Shown here: positions 18,715-27,681 of the stretch, piece by piece
Numbering within the stretch: the first letter of the stretch is position 1
Layout: each line of letters opens with the position of its first letter
Source: Gordonia terrae
Lineage (GTDB): Bacteria; Actinomycetota; Actinomycetes; Mycobacteriales; Mycobacteriaceae
Reading direction: 5' to 3'
Assembly (NCBI RefSeq): GCF_001698225.1
Contig: NZ_CP016594.1
Location: forward strand, 2,046,001-2,110,000
Length of the DNA stretch: 64,000 nt
Position numbers and translations under genes: made by a program
Notes under the pieces: generated by a model
Databases searched by the model: none
Told to the model about the DNA's origin: nothing
What the model saw: only the letters and a program-made list of their open reading frames with translations

Positions 18715-19556
18715 CCGTCGGCTCCGAATCCCTCGTCGGTCACCGGCGTCCGCCGGGCCAGTTCCGCTCGGATCTCCTCGCCCAGGACGGCCGAGACCCC
18801 GCGGCGCCAGTCGGCAGAGCCCAGCGGATCGGTGTAATAGCCGCTGGCCGCAACGATGTCGTCGTGGAGCGCGTCGCGGGTCGGCACCACGGGGTAGCGC
18901 AGGACCGTCGGCCATTCGGTGGCTGCGGTGATCCCGAAGGTGGCGGCGCCGTCGTCGTCGACCCGGCCGGTCACCACGGCCCCCGAGCGGCCGAGTTCGG
19001 CGAGAGCGATCTTGCGCACCGCGGTCCGCGCACGCAACGCATGACCAGGGAAATCGATGGCGCGCAGTACTTCTCCCGGTCCGAGCAGATTGATCCCGTT
19101 CCCGATGACCAGCTCGGCGACGGGCAGGTCGCGGTCGGTGCCGTCGGGTGTCCACACGTGCGCGGTCGCATCGAGTCCGACCGCGAGGGAGACCATCGAC
19201 GCCGCGGCGAATGACCGGCAGATGTTGCCGCCGACCGTGGCCATGTTCCAGATCTTGAACGACGCCAGCAGCGCGTTCGCGCACTGCGCGAACATGGGTT
19301 GGGCCTCGAAGCCGGGGCGCGGCGGGATCGCGGCGAGCTCGGCGATCGTGCAGGTGGCCGCGATCCGGAGGCCGCCTCCGGGCAGGTTTTCGACAGGTGC
19401 CCAATCCATCTCGCTCAGGTCGACCAGTCCGGTGGTCGCCGGCTGTGGCTCGGAGAACACCCACGTGCCACCGGCGACGATCTGTTCACCGGGACCGGGG
19501 AACGCCTCGTCGCGGACGCGCGCGAACCGGTAGTGGGAGACGGCGGTGAGGTCCAT
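18711..19556 (-). CDS. FAD-binding subunit of the molybdenum hydroxylase
   Basis: A 281-residue CoxM/XdhB-type flavoprotein. [11 protein letters not shown] (about 26-36) and [11 protein letters not shown] (about 99-109) are the two FAD-contact motifs of this family, and a CO dehydrogenase flavoprotein C-terminal domain follows. It passes electrons from the iron-sulfur clusters of the fused large subunit to FAD and then to an acceptor. The ATG at 19556 is chosen because the protein then begins [13 protein letters not shown] like its relatives; the first 71 bases overlap the 3' end of the upstream MFS gene in another frame. Confidence 0.88.
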   Translation of the reverse strand: MDLTAVSHYRFARVRDEAFPGPGEQIVAGGTWVFSEPQPATTGLVDLSEMDWAPVENLPGGGLRIAATCTIAELAAIPPRPGFEAQPMFAQCANALLASFKIWNMATVGGNICRSFAAASMVSLAVGLDATAHVWTPDGTDRDLPVAELVIGNGINLLGPGEVLRAIDFPGHALRARTAVRKIALAELGRSGAVVTGRVDDDGAATFGITAATEWPTVLRYPVVPTRDALHDDIVAASGYYTDPLGSADWRRGVSAVLGEEIRAELARRTPVTDEGFGADG

Positions 19557-21234
19557 CAGCGTGCCTTGTCGAGGAGGCGGGGTGCAGCGGTGGGTGGCTC
19601 CCACCGTACGAGGCCGATGCGCCCGCCGGAGCGGATCGCAGAGATCGACGTCGAAAGAAGCACGGCGTCACGCTACGTGCATCCGGTGCGGTCCGCATCT
19701 CGTGGCCGGCGGGCCGGTTCCGAGTCCTCGTCGTCGCGTCAGACCGGGGTTCGGTGCTGCGTCCGTGCGCAGGAATCGCGAAGGCGACCACCGCGGCGAT
19801 CACGCTCATCACGAGGGCGATGCCGGAGGCCCACAGATACCCCTCCGCGGTCGGGACCCCGATCGAGGTCCCGTCGGCGACGGGAACCGAGATCATCGAC
19901 CAGGTGAGCAGCATGCCGACCGCCGCGGCGGCGGTCGAGGTCCCGACGATCCGCATGAGTGCGTTGACACCATTGGACTCACCGGTCTGCTCCACACTGA
20001 CCGATTGCATGATCAGGGCCGGCATCGCGGAGTAGGCGATGCCGAGGCCCGCGCCGATGCAGCAGGCGATCACGAGCATGTGAATCCACGTCAGATCCCA
20101 TGGGCCGGCGATCCCGACGATGAAGATCACATAGCCGATGCCGATGATGACCGCGCCCAGGGCGAGCGAGATCCGCGCGCCGAAGACGGCGTTGATGCGG
20201 CCGCTGATGTGCGAGAACACGAACATGACCAGTCCGCTGGGCGCGAGGATCAGACTCGCGTGGACCATGTCGTACCCGAAGCCGTCAGGGCTGTTCGTCG
20301 GGGCCATCAGCAGCTGGATCGGGATGAGTTGCATGGCGTAGAAGGCGAACCCGGTGGCGATCGAGGCCAGATTCGTCAGCAGCAGGGGGCGCTTGGCCAG
20401 GATGCGGAGATCGATCAGCGGACTGGCACGACGGAGCTCGACGAAAACCCACACGCTCGTGGACACCACGAAGCCGGCGAACAGGCCGAGCGTGAGTGGG
20501 TGGGACCAGCCCCACTCGGCGCCCTTCGACAGCGGCAGCAGCAAACAGACGAGCAGCACGGTCAGGCCGAGCGCGCCGAGGGCGTCGAACCGGCCACCCG
20601 AGGGCTTGGCGGTCGAGCGCACCGTGAGGGCCACACCGACACCGGCCAGGGTGGCGGCGCCCGCACACGACCAGAACAGGGCGTGCCAGCTCACGTGTTG
20701 GGCGATGAGGGCGGCGACCGGCAGGCCGAGTGCACCGCCAATACCGAGCGAGGCGCTCATGGTTCCCACCGACGAGCCGAGGTGGCGGGGCGGGACGATG
20801 TCGCGCATCACGCTGATCCCGAGCGCGACGATGCCGAAGCCGAGACCCTGCAGCCCGCGGCCGATGATGAACAGCGGGAGGGATGTCGCGACGGCGCACG
20901 CGACGGATCCGACGGCGACGAACCCGAGACTGACCAGGATGGCGAGGCGTTTGCCGTACATGTCGCCGATCCGCCCGCCGATCGGTGTCGCGACCGCCCC
21001 GAGCAGCAGGGTGATGGTGATCGCCCACGTGGTGTCGGAGGCGTCGGCGTGCAACAGCGCGGGGAGTTGGGGGATCAGCGGGACGATGATGGTCTGCATC
21101 AGCGCCACGACGATCCCGGCGAGGCAGAGCACCGCCACCGCCAGTCGGGGGTGGGGTTTCTCGGCGGCGTGATCGGGGGGCGGGAGATCCGGGGTACTGT
21201 CCGTCGTTCCGTCGGCGTCGGTACGGCTGGTCAC
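19486..21234 (-). CDS. MFS transporter (drug/metabolite efflux or uptake type)
   Basis: A major facilitator protein with a hydrophobic core of about 500 residues, a conserved loop RIGDMYGKR after the second or third helix, and motif-C-like glycines in helix 5; it most resembles DHA-type proton antiporters. The start is a GTG (protein MTSRTDADG). After about residue 510 the frame runs on through an arginine-rich tail of about 70 residues and stops 71 bases inside the FAD-subunit gene, which is unusual; the tail may be an artefact of a frame disruption or simply a long overlap. It lies directly upstream of the molybdenum hydroxylase genes and may carry their substrate (inference). Confidence 0.82.
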   Translation of the reverse strand: MTSRTDADGTTDSTPDLPPPDHAAEKPHPRLAVAVLCLAGIVVALMQTIIVPLIPQLPALLHADASDTTWAITITLLLGAVATPIGGRIGDMYGKRLAILVSLGFVAVGSVACAVATSLPLFIIGRGLQGLGFGIVALGISVMRDIVPPRHLGSSVGTMSASLGIGGALGLPVAALIAQHVSWHALFWSCAGAATLAGVGVALTVRSTAKPSGGRFDALGALGLTVLLVCLLLPLSKGAEWGWSHPLTLGLFAGFVVSTSVWVFVELRRASPLIDLRILAKRPLLLTNLASIATGFAFYAMQLIPIQLLMAPTNSPDGFGYDMVHASLILAPSGLVMFVFSHISGRINAVFGARISLALGAVIIGIGYVIFIVGIAGPWDLTWIHMLVIACCIGAGLGIAYSAMPALIMQSVSVEQTGESNGVNALMRIVGTSTAAAAVGMLLTWSMISVPVADGTSIGVPTAEGYLWASGIALVMSVIAAVVAFAIPAHGRSTEPRSDATTRTRNRPAGHEMRTAPDARSVTPCFFRRRSLRSAPAGASASYGGSHPPLHPASSTRHADGPHRRLPLPVRARPRRGVPRSR

Positions 21235-21357
21235 GCCGTCATCCCGCTGGTTCCGATCATCGATTGTTCACACCTCCGAACGATCAGGATATCGCGCGGG
21301 TCACCGACGCAAACGTTCGCGTCCGCCGGAGCGGGCCGGACCGGCCAGGCGAGCGGA

Positions 21358-22134
21358 CTACCCGAGCTCGGCGGCGCCGACGGGGTGCGGCCATCGCGGG
21401 GTGAGTCCGTCACCCGACGAGACGCCGCGGATACGGCGCATCACCCATGGCCCGAGGAACGTCCGCGCCCATTCCGCATTCTGGCGTCGTTGCTCCCGCC
21501 GGGTCGCGACCGCGGCGGCGGCGAGGGTCGCCGGCGTGAGATCGTGGTCGACCCCGAGCAGGTCGAGGACCCGGCCGGACATGTGTGCGTGTCCGAGCGG
21601 CGACATGTGCAGGCGGTCGGAGTCCCACATGCGGTAGTCGTCATACCCCGGCATCCGCCAGAAATCGCAGATCAGTGCGCCATGATGCTCGGCCACGGCG
21701 CGGACGAGTTCGTTGTAGATCGCGACGCGCCCGCGAAGCATCCGGAAGACCGGAGCCCATCCGGTGTCGTAGGCGGTGAAGACGACGACGGTGGCGCCGG
21801 TCGCGGCGAGGTCGCCGAGTGCTCGGTCGTAGCGCGCGATCATCGCGTCGACGTCGAGGGACGGACGCATGAGGTCGTTTCCGCCGGCGTAGATGGTGAC
21901 GAGGTCGGGGTCGAGTTCGATGGCCGGGCCCACCTGTTCGGCGATCACCTGGTCGAGCAGCCGGCCGCGGATGGCGAGGTTGGCATACGTGAACTCCCCG
22001 CCGTCTGCTGATGCGGCGAGCCGTTCGGCGACGCGGTCGGCCCATCCCCGCACACCGTTGGGTCGGGTCGGATCCGGATCGCCGACGCCTTCGGTGAACG
22101 AATCGCCCAATGCGACGTAACGGGTGAAGCCCAC
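21358..22134 (-). CDS. SGNH/GDSL-family hydrolase
   Basis: A 258-residue esterase/lipase of the SGNH fold with block I GDSFTEG (Ser12), block III YAGGNDL and block V DSDRLHMSPLGH, giving the Ser-Asp-His set. There is no signal peptide if the GTG at 22134 is the start, so it is probably cytoplasmic. That GTG is chosen because AGGAAGG lies 7 bases upstream and the protein then begins GFTRYVALGDS like its relatives, although the frame continues to 22251. The substrate is unknown. Confidence 0.87.
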   Translation of the reverse strand: MGFTRYVALGDSFTEGVGDPDPTRPNGVRGWADRVAERLAASADGGEFTYANLAIRGRLLDQVIAEQVGPAIELDPDLVTIYAGGNDLMRPSLDVDAMIARYDRALGDLAATGATVVVFTAYDTGWAPVFRMLRGRVAIYNELVRAVAEHHGALICDFWRMPGYDDYRMWDSDRLHMSPLGHAHMSGRVLDLLGVDHDLTPATLAAAAVATRREQRRQNAEWARTFLGPWVMRRIRGVSSGDGLTPRWPHPVGAAELG

Positions 22135-22655
22135 GAGCGCGCCTTCCTGTCGAGTGGTCGGAACGACGCTAATCCCGACCGCCGGTCGCGGCCAAAGCAT
22201 GCTCGGGACGGAACGATCGATCGGCATTCCGACGGAGCGCTCGATCGGCATTCCCGAATTACCGCGGCACCGGATCTCTCATTGCCGATCGGCACTGGAG
22301 AGTATTTCTCAACACTGTCGCAATGAGTGCCACGTACATTGCGCGGCAATTGTTTTCGCCCCCGGTGACGGGGTCGCCGCACCCCTGCGTCGGAACGTTT
22401 CGGACGATCCGGAATGCGGTGGCGCGCGCCCTTTCCGAAGGCGTCGAAGACAGTGTGAGGGGGTGGCCGGTCGGCCGGTCTCGGTGAGTAGGATCACGAC
22501 GTGAACTGCCCGTGGAAAACGGGTCGGCGTCGTCGGGGGCACCTGCGTCGAACCGTGTCCGTCGGGGGGTTTGTTCGCGCGATCTCCACCGCGATTGTGC
22601 GAGTCGCTGAGCACGCGCCGGACCGGCGCAGGCGTGAGAGAAAGAGAACACCACG
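22135..22655. other. Intergenic region between SGNH hydrolase and pyc
   Basis: About 520 bases of divergent spacer. No convincing gene was found; the open frames here have atypical composition. It is locally less GC-rich around 22260-22350 and contains a tandem repeat (22208-22254) and the palindrome GCCGATCGGC (22284-22293), so it probably carries the promoters of pyc and of the hydrolase gene. Confidence 0.6.
22208..22254. repeat. Two 23-bp direct repeats with 24-bp spacing
   Basis: The copies at 22208-22230 and 22232-22254 differ at two positions and share the core CGATCGGCATTCC. A related element, GCCGATCGGCA, follows at 22284. Such spacing (just over two helical turns) suits cooperative regulator binding upstream of pyc. 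The binding protein is unknown. Confidence 0.6.
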
Positions 22656-25600
22656 ATGTTCGACAAGGTTCTGGTCGCCAACCGCGGCGAGATCGCCATC
22701 CGCGCATTCCGCGCCGCCTACGAACTGGGGGCGCGCACGGTCGCGATCTTCCCGTACGAGGATCGCAACTCCGTGCACCGGTTGAAGGCCGACGAGTCCT
22801 ATCAGATCGGGGTGCCGGGACATCCGGTGCGGGCCTACCTGTCGGTCGACGAGGTCGTCAGCGCAGCGGTTCGCTGTGGTGCCGACGCGATCTACCCCGG
22901 TTACGGATTCCTGTCGGAGAACCAGGGTCTGGCCGCGGCGTGCGCGGAGGCGGGCATCACCTTCGTGGGCCCGAGTGCCGACATCCTGGAGATGACCGGC
23001 AACAAGGCGACCGCGGTGGCCGCGGCGAAGGCGGCGGGCATCCCCGTTCTCGCGAGCTCGGAGCCGTCGTCGGATCTCGACGAACTGCTCGCCGCGGCGC
23101 AGGACATGCAGTTCCCGGTGTTCGTGAAGGCGGTTGCGGGTGGCGGCGGGCGCGGGATGCGCCGTGTCGACGAGCGTGCCGATCTCGCCGAGGCCATCGC
23201 CGCCGCATCGCGCGAGGCCGAGGCCGCGTTCGGCGATGCGACGGTGTTCCTCGAGCAGGCGGTGGTCAACCCGCGCCACATCGAGGTCCAGATCCTCGCC
23301 GACACCCACGGCAACGTCATCCATCTCTACGAGCGCGACTGCAGCCTCCAGCGCCGGCACCAGAAGGTGATCGAGCTGGCTCCCGCCCCGAATCTCTCCG
23401 ACGAGTTGCGCGAGAGGATCTGCGCCGATGCCGTCGCCTTCGCGCGCCACATCGGTTACTCCTGTGCGGGCACCGTCGAGTTCCTCCTCGACGAGCAGGG
23501 TCGCCACGTGTTCATCGAGATGAACCCGCGCATCCAGGTCGAACACACCGTCACCGAGGAGATCACCGACGTCGACCTCGTGAGTTCGCAGCTGCGGATC
23601 GCCGCGGGCGAGTCGCTCGCGGACCTCGGCCTGAGTCAGGACGTGATCCGCATCCGCGGAGCCGCCCTGCAGTGCCGCATCACCACCGAGGACCCGGCGA
23701 ACGGGTTCCGGCCCGACGTCGGGCGCATCACCGCGTACCGCAGCCCGGGCGGAGCGGGGGTGCGGCTGGACGGCGGCGCCACCCTGGGTGCCGAGGTCAG
23801 TGGTCACTTCGACTCGATGCTGGTCAAACTCACCTGTCGCGGTAGGGATTTCCCGACCGCGATGCGTCGGGCGCGGCGCGCGGTCGCCGAGTTCCGCATC
23901 CGCGGCGTCGCGACGAACATCCCGTTCCTGCAGGCGGTCCTCGACGACCCGGACTTCCGCGCGGGACGCGTCACCACCTCGTTCATCGACGAGCGTCCCG
24001 AGCTGCTGACGTCGCGCTCGTCGGCCGACCGCGGTACCAAGATCCTCTCGTACCTCGCCGATGTCACGGTGAACAAGCCGCACGGCGAGCGGCCCACCAC
24101 GGTGTATCCACGCGACAAGCTGCCCACCGTCGAGCGTTCGGTGCTGGCCTCGCCGGCGAACGGCTCGCGGCAGCGGTTGCTGGAACTCGGACCGGAAGGG
24201 TTCGCTCGCGACCTGCGTGAGAACCCTCGCCTGGGCATCACCGACACGACGTTCCGCGACGCGCACCAGTCGTTGCTGGCGACGCGTGTCCGCACCAACG
24301 GACTGCTCAACGTGGCGCCGTACGTGGCGGCGCTGACCCCCGAGCTGCTATCGGTCGAGTGCTGGGGTGGCGCGACCTACGATGTGGCGCTTCGCTTCCT
24401 GAAGGAAGATCCCTGGGATCGTCTCGCGCAGTTGCGCGAAGCCATCCCCAACATCTGTCTGCAGATGCTGCTGCGCGGTGCCAATACGGTGGGGTACACG
24501 CCGTACCCGACGAAGGTGACGACCGCGTTCGTGTCCGAGGCGACCGACGTGGGCATCGACATCTTCCGTATCTTCGACGCGCTGAACAACATCGACGCGA
24601 TGCGACCCGCGATCGACGCGGTGCGCGAGACCGGTACGGCGGTGGCCGAGGTGGCGATGAGCTATACCGGTGACCTCTCGGATCCGGCCGAGGATCTCTA
24701 CACCCTCGATTACTACCTGCGGCTGGCCGAACAGATCGTGGACGCGGGCGCCCACGTCCTCGCGATCAAGGACATGGCGGGTCTGCTGCGTGCGCCCGCG
24801 GCGACCACGCTGGTCTCCGCGCTGCGGCGGGAGTTCGATCTGCCCATCCATGTGCACACCCACGACACCCCGGGCGGGCAGCTCGCGACCTACATGGCCG
24901 CGTGGCAGGCCGGTGCCGACGCGGTCGACGGCGCCAGCGCCGCGCTGGCCGGGACCACGAGCCAGCCGCCGCTGTCGGCGATCGTCGCCGCGACCGCCCA
25001 CACCGAGCGGGACAGCGGTCTCGACCTCGCGCGGGTGTGCGATCTCGAGCCGTACTGGGAGGCACTGCGAAAGGTGTACTCGCCGTTCGAGTCCGGCCTC
25101 CCGGCGCCGACCGGCCGCGTCTACTCGCACGAGATCCCCGGCGGGCAGCTGTCGAACCTGCGCCAGCAGGCCATCTCACTCGGCCTGGGCAACCGCTTCG
25201 AGGCGGTCGAGCAGGCCTATGCCGCAGCCGATTCGATGCTGGGCCGGCTGGTCAAGGTGACCCCGTCGTCGAAGGTCGTCGGCGATCTCGCGCTCGCCCT
25301 GGTCGGTCGCGGTATCACCGCCTCGGACTTCGCGGCCGACCCGGCGTCGTACGACATCCCGGATTCGGTCATCGGCTTCCTGCGCGGCGAACTGGGTGAT
25401 CCGCCCGGTGGCTGGCCCGAGCCGCTGCGCACCCTGGCGCTGCAGGGCCGGGCGCCGGCGCCCGAGGTCACCGAACTCTCCGCGGACGACGAGGCCATCC
25501 TCGACAAGCCGGGACGCGACCGTCAGGTCCGGCTCAACCACTTGCTGTTCCCCGGCCCCGCACGCGAATTCGAGGAGCACTACGAGGCATACGGCAACAC

Positions 25601-26045
25601 CTCGACGCTGTCGGCCAACCAGTTCTTCTACGGCCTGCGTTACGGCGAGGAACACCGCGTCGAACTCGAACCCGGCGTCGAACTGCTCATCGGACTCGAA
25701 GCGATCAGTGAGCCGGACGAGCAGGGCATGCGGACCGTCATGTGCGTCCTGAACGGCCAGTTGCGCCCGATCGCGGTACGCGACCACGCCATCGACTCGG
25801 CGGTTGCGTCGGCGGAGAAGGCGGACCGGTCCGATCCGCACCACGTGGGTGCACCGTTCGCCGGTGTGGTGTCGCTGTCGGTGGACGTCGGCGACGAGGT
25901 GGCGGTCGGTGCGACGATCGGCACCATCGAGGCGATGAAGATGGAGGCGGCGATCACCGCACCGGTCGCGGGCAAGGTCACCCGCCTGGCGATCGGGCAG
26001 GTCACCCAGGTCGCGCCGGGGGATCTGCTGATCGAGATCCGCTGA
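22656..26045 (+). CDS. pyc: Pyruvate carboxylase
   Basis: A 1129-residue biotin enzyme that carboxylates pyruvate to oxaloacetate, refilling the citric acid cycle. The domain order is that of single-chain pyruvate carboxylases: biotin carboxylase (1 to about 450, starting KVLVANRGEIAIR), carboxyltransferase (about 530-800, with DTTFRDAHQSLLATR and a metal-site HTHDT), PYC/OADA domain, and the C-terminal biotinyl domain with EAMKMEA, whose lysine is residue 1095. The ATG is preceded by a purine-rich stretch (AAAGAGAA). It is followed by a strong hairpin terminator and is not part of the neighbouring ureide genes. Confidence 0.97.
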   Translation: MFDKVLVANRGEIAIRAFRAAYELGARTVAIFPYEDRNSVHRLKADESYQIGVPGHPVRAYLSVDEVVSAAVRCGADAIYPGYGFLSENQGLAAACAEAGITFVGPSADILEMTGNKATAVAAAKAAGIPVLASSEPSSDLDELLAAAQDMQFPVFVKAVAGGGGRGMRRVDERADLAEAIAAASREAEAAFGDATVFLEQAVVNPRHIEVQILADTHGNVIHLYERDCSLQRRHQKVIELAPAPNLSDELRERICADAVAFARHIGYSCAGTVEFLLDEQGRHVFIEMNPRIQVEHTVTEEITDVDLVSSQLRIAAGESLADLGLSQDVIRIRGAALQCRITTEDPANGFRPDVGRITAYRSPGGAGVRLDGGATLGAEVSGHFDSMLVKLTCRGRDFPTAMRRARRAVAEFRIRGVATNIPFLQAVLDDPDFRAGRVTTSFIDERPELLTSRSSADRGTKILSYLADVTVNKPHGERPTTVYPRDKLPTVERSVLASPANGSRQRLLELGPEGFARDLRENPRLGITDTTFRDAHQSLLATRVRTNGLLNVAPYVAALTPELLSVECWGGATYDVALRFLKEDPWDRLAQLREAIPNICLQMLLRGANTVGYTPYPTKVTTAFVSEATDVGIDIFRIFDALNNIDAMRPAIDAVRETGTAVAEVAMSYTGDLSDPAEDLYTLDYYLRLAEQIVDAGAHVLAIKDMAGLLRAPAATTLVSALRREFDLPIHVHTHDTPGGQLATYMAAWQAGADAVDGASAALAGTTSQPPLSAIVAATAHTERDSGLDLARVCDLEPYWEALRKVYSPFESGLPAPTGRVYSHEIPGGQLSNLRQQAISLGLGNRFEAVEQAYAAADSMLGRLVKVTPSSKVVGDLALALVGRGITASDFAADPASYDIPDSVIGFLRGELGDPPGGWPEPLRTLALQGRAPAPEVTELSADDEAILDKPGRDRQVRLNHLLFPGPAREFEEHYEAYGNTSTLSANQFFYGLRYGEEHRVELEPGVELLIGLEAISEPDEQGMRTVMCVLNGQLRPIAVRDHAIDSAVASAEKADRSDPHHVGAPFAGVVSLSVDVGDEVAVGATIGTIEAMKMEAAITAPVAGKVTRLAIGQVTQVAPGDLLIEIR

Positions 26046-26050
26046 GGCTG

Positions 26051-26078
26051 CGGCGGCGGGGCGGGTGCCCCGCCGCCG
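26051..26078. terminator. Bidirectional terminator after pyc
   Basis: CGGCGGCGGGGC (26051-26062), loop GGGT, GCCCCGCCGCCG (26067-26078): a perfect 12-bp GC stem squeezed between the convergent pyc stop (26045) and the hydroxyisourate hydrolase stop (26080). There is no T-run, as is common in high-GC actinobacteria. Confidence 0.85.
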
Positions 26079-26079
26079 G

Positions 26080-26406
26080 TCAGCTTCCCCGATAGGTCGA
26101 ATAGGCGAAGGGGCTCAACAGGATCGGCACGTGATGGTGGCGCCCGGGGTCGTCGATCTCGAAACAGATGTCGATCTCGGGATAGAAACCCTTGATGTCG
26201 TTGTCGGCGAACCAGTTGCCGGTGTCGAAGACGAGGTGGTAGATCCCCGGGACGAGGGGTTCGGTGTTCACCGTCGTGATGCGACCGTCCGAATCGGTCG
26301 TACCCGTGGACAATTGGGTTCCCGACGCGTCCTGGAGCGACACCTCGATGCCGACCGCTGGTGCCCCGGACACCGCGTCGAGGACATGTGTGGACAGACC
26401 GGTCAT
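26080..26406 (-). CDS. uraH: 5-hydroxyisourate hydrolase (transthyretin-like)
   Basis: A 108-residue enzyme that hydrolyses 5-hydroxyisourate to OHCU in urate breakdown. Family signatures are STHVLDAVSGAPA at the N-terminus, the GRHHHVPILLSPF segment and the invariant C-terminal YRGS. Its ATG at 26406 overlaps the stop of the OHCU decarboxylase gene by 4 bases, so the two consecutive enzymes are translationally coupled. No uricase gene lies downstream; pyc converges from the other side. Confidence 0.95.
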   Translation of the reverse strand: MTGLSTHVLDAVSGAPAVGIEVSLQDASGTQLSTGTTDSDGRITTVNTEPLVPGIYHLVFDTGNWFADNDIKGFYPEIDICFEIDDPGRHHHVPILLSPFAYSTYRGS

Positions 26407-26906
26407 CTCGGGATCCCTTCGTCGGCGGTGCGCTCGGTCGACAGCATACGGAGCAGGCGGGCGCGATTGATCTTCGCCAACTCCTCGCGCAGGACACGCC
26501 GTTCGGTGGCGGCGTCGTTGGTCATCCGCTGGTGGAGGAGGGCGAGCAGCTCGTCGGCGGGACGACCGTTCGCGAAGACCAGGTACACGTGCCCGAACCG
26601 CTCCTCGTAGGCCGCGTTGCCCTTCCTCAGGTCGGCGAGCACCGACGCCGCCGAACTCGCGACGCCGGCCTGCTCTCGCGCTGACGAGGCGTTGTCCGGC
26701 CGGTCCCCGATCCGGGGGTGCCCCGCGAGCGCCTCGTCGACGTCGTCTTCGGAGAGCTCCGCCAACGTGCGGTCGGCGGAGTCGAGCAGTGCGGGTACAT
26801 CGTGAAACGGCCGCGCGCGCATCATGCGCTCGATCCAGGCCGTCGAGGCGCAGCACGACCGCAACGCCGCCCGGACCTCGGCATCGTCCATCTCGTCGAG
26901 AATCAT
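26403..26906 (-). CDS. uraD: OHCU decarboxylase
   Basis: A 167-residue 2-oxo-4-hydroxy-4-carboxy-5-ureidoimidazoline decarboxylase, which yields S-allantoin. It shows GHPRIGDRP with the catalytic histidine (His63), PFHDVPALL near the N-terminus and RFGHVYLVFANGR, all diagnostic of the family. The ATG at 26906 is the first gene of the pair with uraH (4-bp overlap). A molybdopterin nucleotidyltransferase gene is divergent, 51 bases away, linking the pair to molybdenum hydroxylase metabolism of purines (inference). Confidence 0.95.
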   Translation of the reverse strand: MILDEMDDAEVRAALRSCCASTAWIERMMRARPFHDVPALLDSADRTLAELSEDDVDEALAGHPRIGDRPDNASSAREQAGVASSAASVLADLRKGNAAYEERFGHVYLVFANGRPADELLALLHQRMTNDAATERRVLREELAKINRARLLRMLSTERTADEGIPR

Positions 26907-26957
26907 GCTGCCCAGCCTAGGAGGAGCGCGCGTGGCCGTCGCGTGGAAGATGGAGCG

Positions 26958-27542
26958 ATGACCGACGCCGCCGCGCCCCGACGAGCTCAGCGATCGCCGG
27001 GTCGGGTGCTCGGTGTGGTGCTCGCCGCCGGCGCGGGCACCCGGTACGGGATGCCGAAGATCCTGGCGGACGACGGTCGGTGGCTCGGACACGCGGTCGC
27101 GACGCTGCGCGACGGCGGATGCGCGGAGGTGGCGGTCGCCATGGGAGCGGCGGTCGTCGAACCGCCCCCGGGCGCCGGTGCGCTGGTCGTCGAGGACTGG
27201 GCCGACGGTGTCGGCGCCTCGGTGGCGGCGGCCCTGCGGTGGGCGATGGCACGACCGGATGCGGCGGGACTGGTGGTGCACGTGGTCGACACCCCGGACA
27301 GCGGCCCGGAGATCACCGCCCGGCTGCTCCATGCGGTCGGGGCTGATCGAGCCGCGTTGGCGCGAGCGGTCTTCGAGGGCCGGCCGGGACACCCGGTGTA
27401 CATCGGTGCCGACCATTTCGGGCCCGCGTTGCGCGACATCGGTGGTGACGTCGGGGCGCAGGTCTACCTCCGCTCCCGGGCGGTCACACCCGTCGAATGT
27501 GGGGATCTGTCGACGGGCGAGGACATCGACGAGAGACGCTGA
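26958..27542 (+). CDS. MocA/MobA-like nucleotidyltransferase
   Basis: A 194-residue nucleotidyltransferase with the glycine-rich NTP motif VVLAAGAGTRYGMPK (about 19-33) and a metal-binding VVDTPD (about 113-118). This protein type adds CMP or GMP to molybdopterin. In a region with two xanthine-oxidase-family enzymes, which use the cytosine dinucleotide cofactor, a MocA-like role is the natural guess (inference). The ATG at 26958 is chosen because GGAG precedes it by 5 bases; the frame remains open upstream to 26718 over the antisense of uraD. Confidence 0.85.
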   Translation: MTDAAAPRRAQRSPGRVLGVVLAAGAGTRYGMPKILADDGRWLGHAVATLRDGGCAEVAVAMGAAVVEPPPGAGALVVEDWADGVGASVAAALRWAMARPDAAGLVVHVVDTPDSGPEITARLLHAVGADRAALARAVFEGRPGHPVYIGADHFGPALRDIGGDVGAQVYLRSRAVTPVECGDLSTGEDIDERR

Positions 27543-27681
27543 CCTGCGGTGAGCGTGCCCATTTCGAGACCTTCTCGTCGCCGTTCCGGTGCACGGGGAT
27601 CCCGCGTGGGACATGCGTCCATGTCTAGGGTGCAGACATAGCCGGGTAACGGACCGCACTCTCTCGAAGCGGGTGATCGCC

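Noticed and set aside
16198..18837. 879-codon plus-strand open frame opposite the molybdopterin subunit
   Set aside because: It mirrors the codons of the genuine dehydrogenase gene and shows no recognisable domain.
19546..22011. 821-codon plus-strand open frame opposite the MFS and SGNH genes
   Set aside because: It spans two unrelated opposite genes and is low-complexity acidic and basic sequence, so it is a compositional artefact.
22124..22504. 126-codon plus-strand frame in the pyc upstream region
   Set aside because: It runs through the tandem repeats, has no ribosome binding site and no similarity to a known family.
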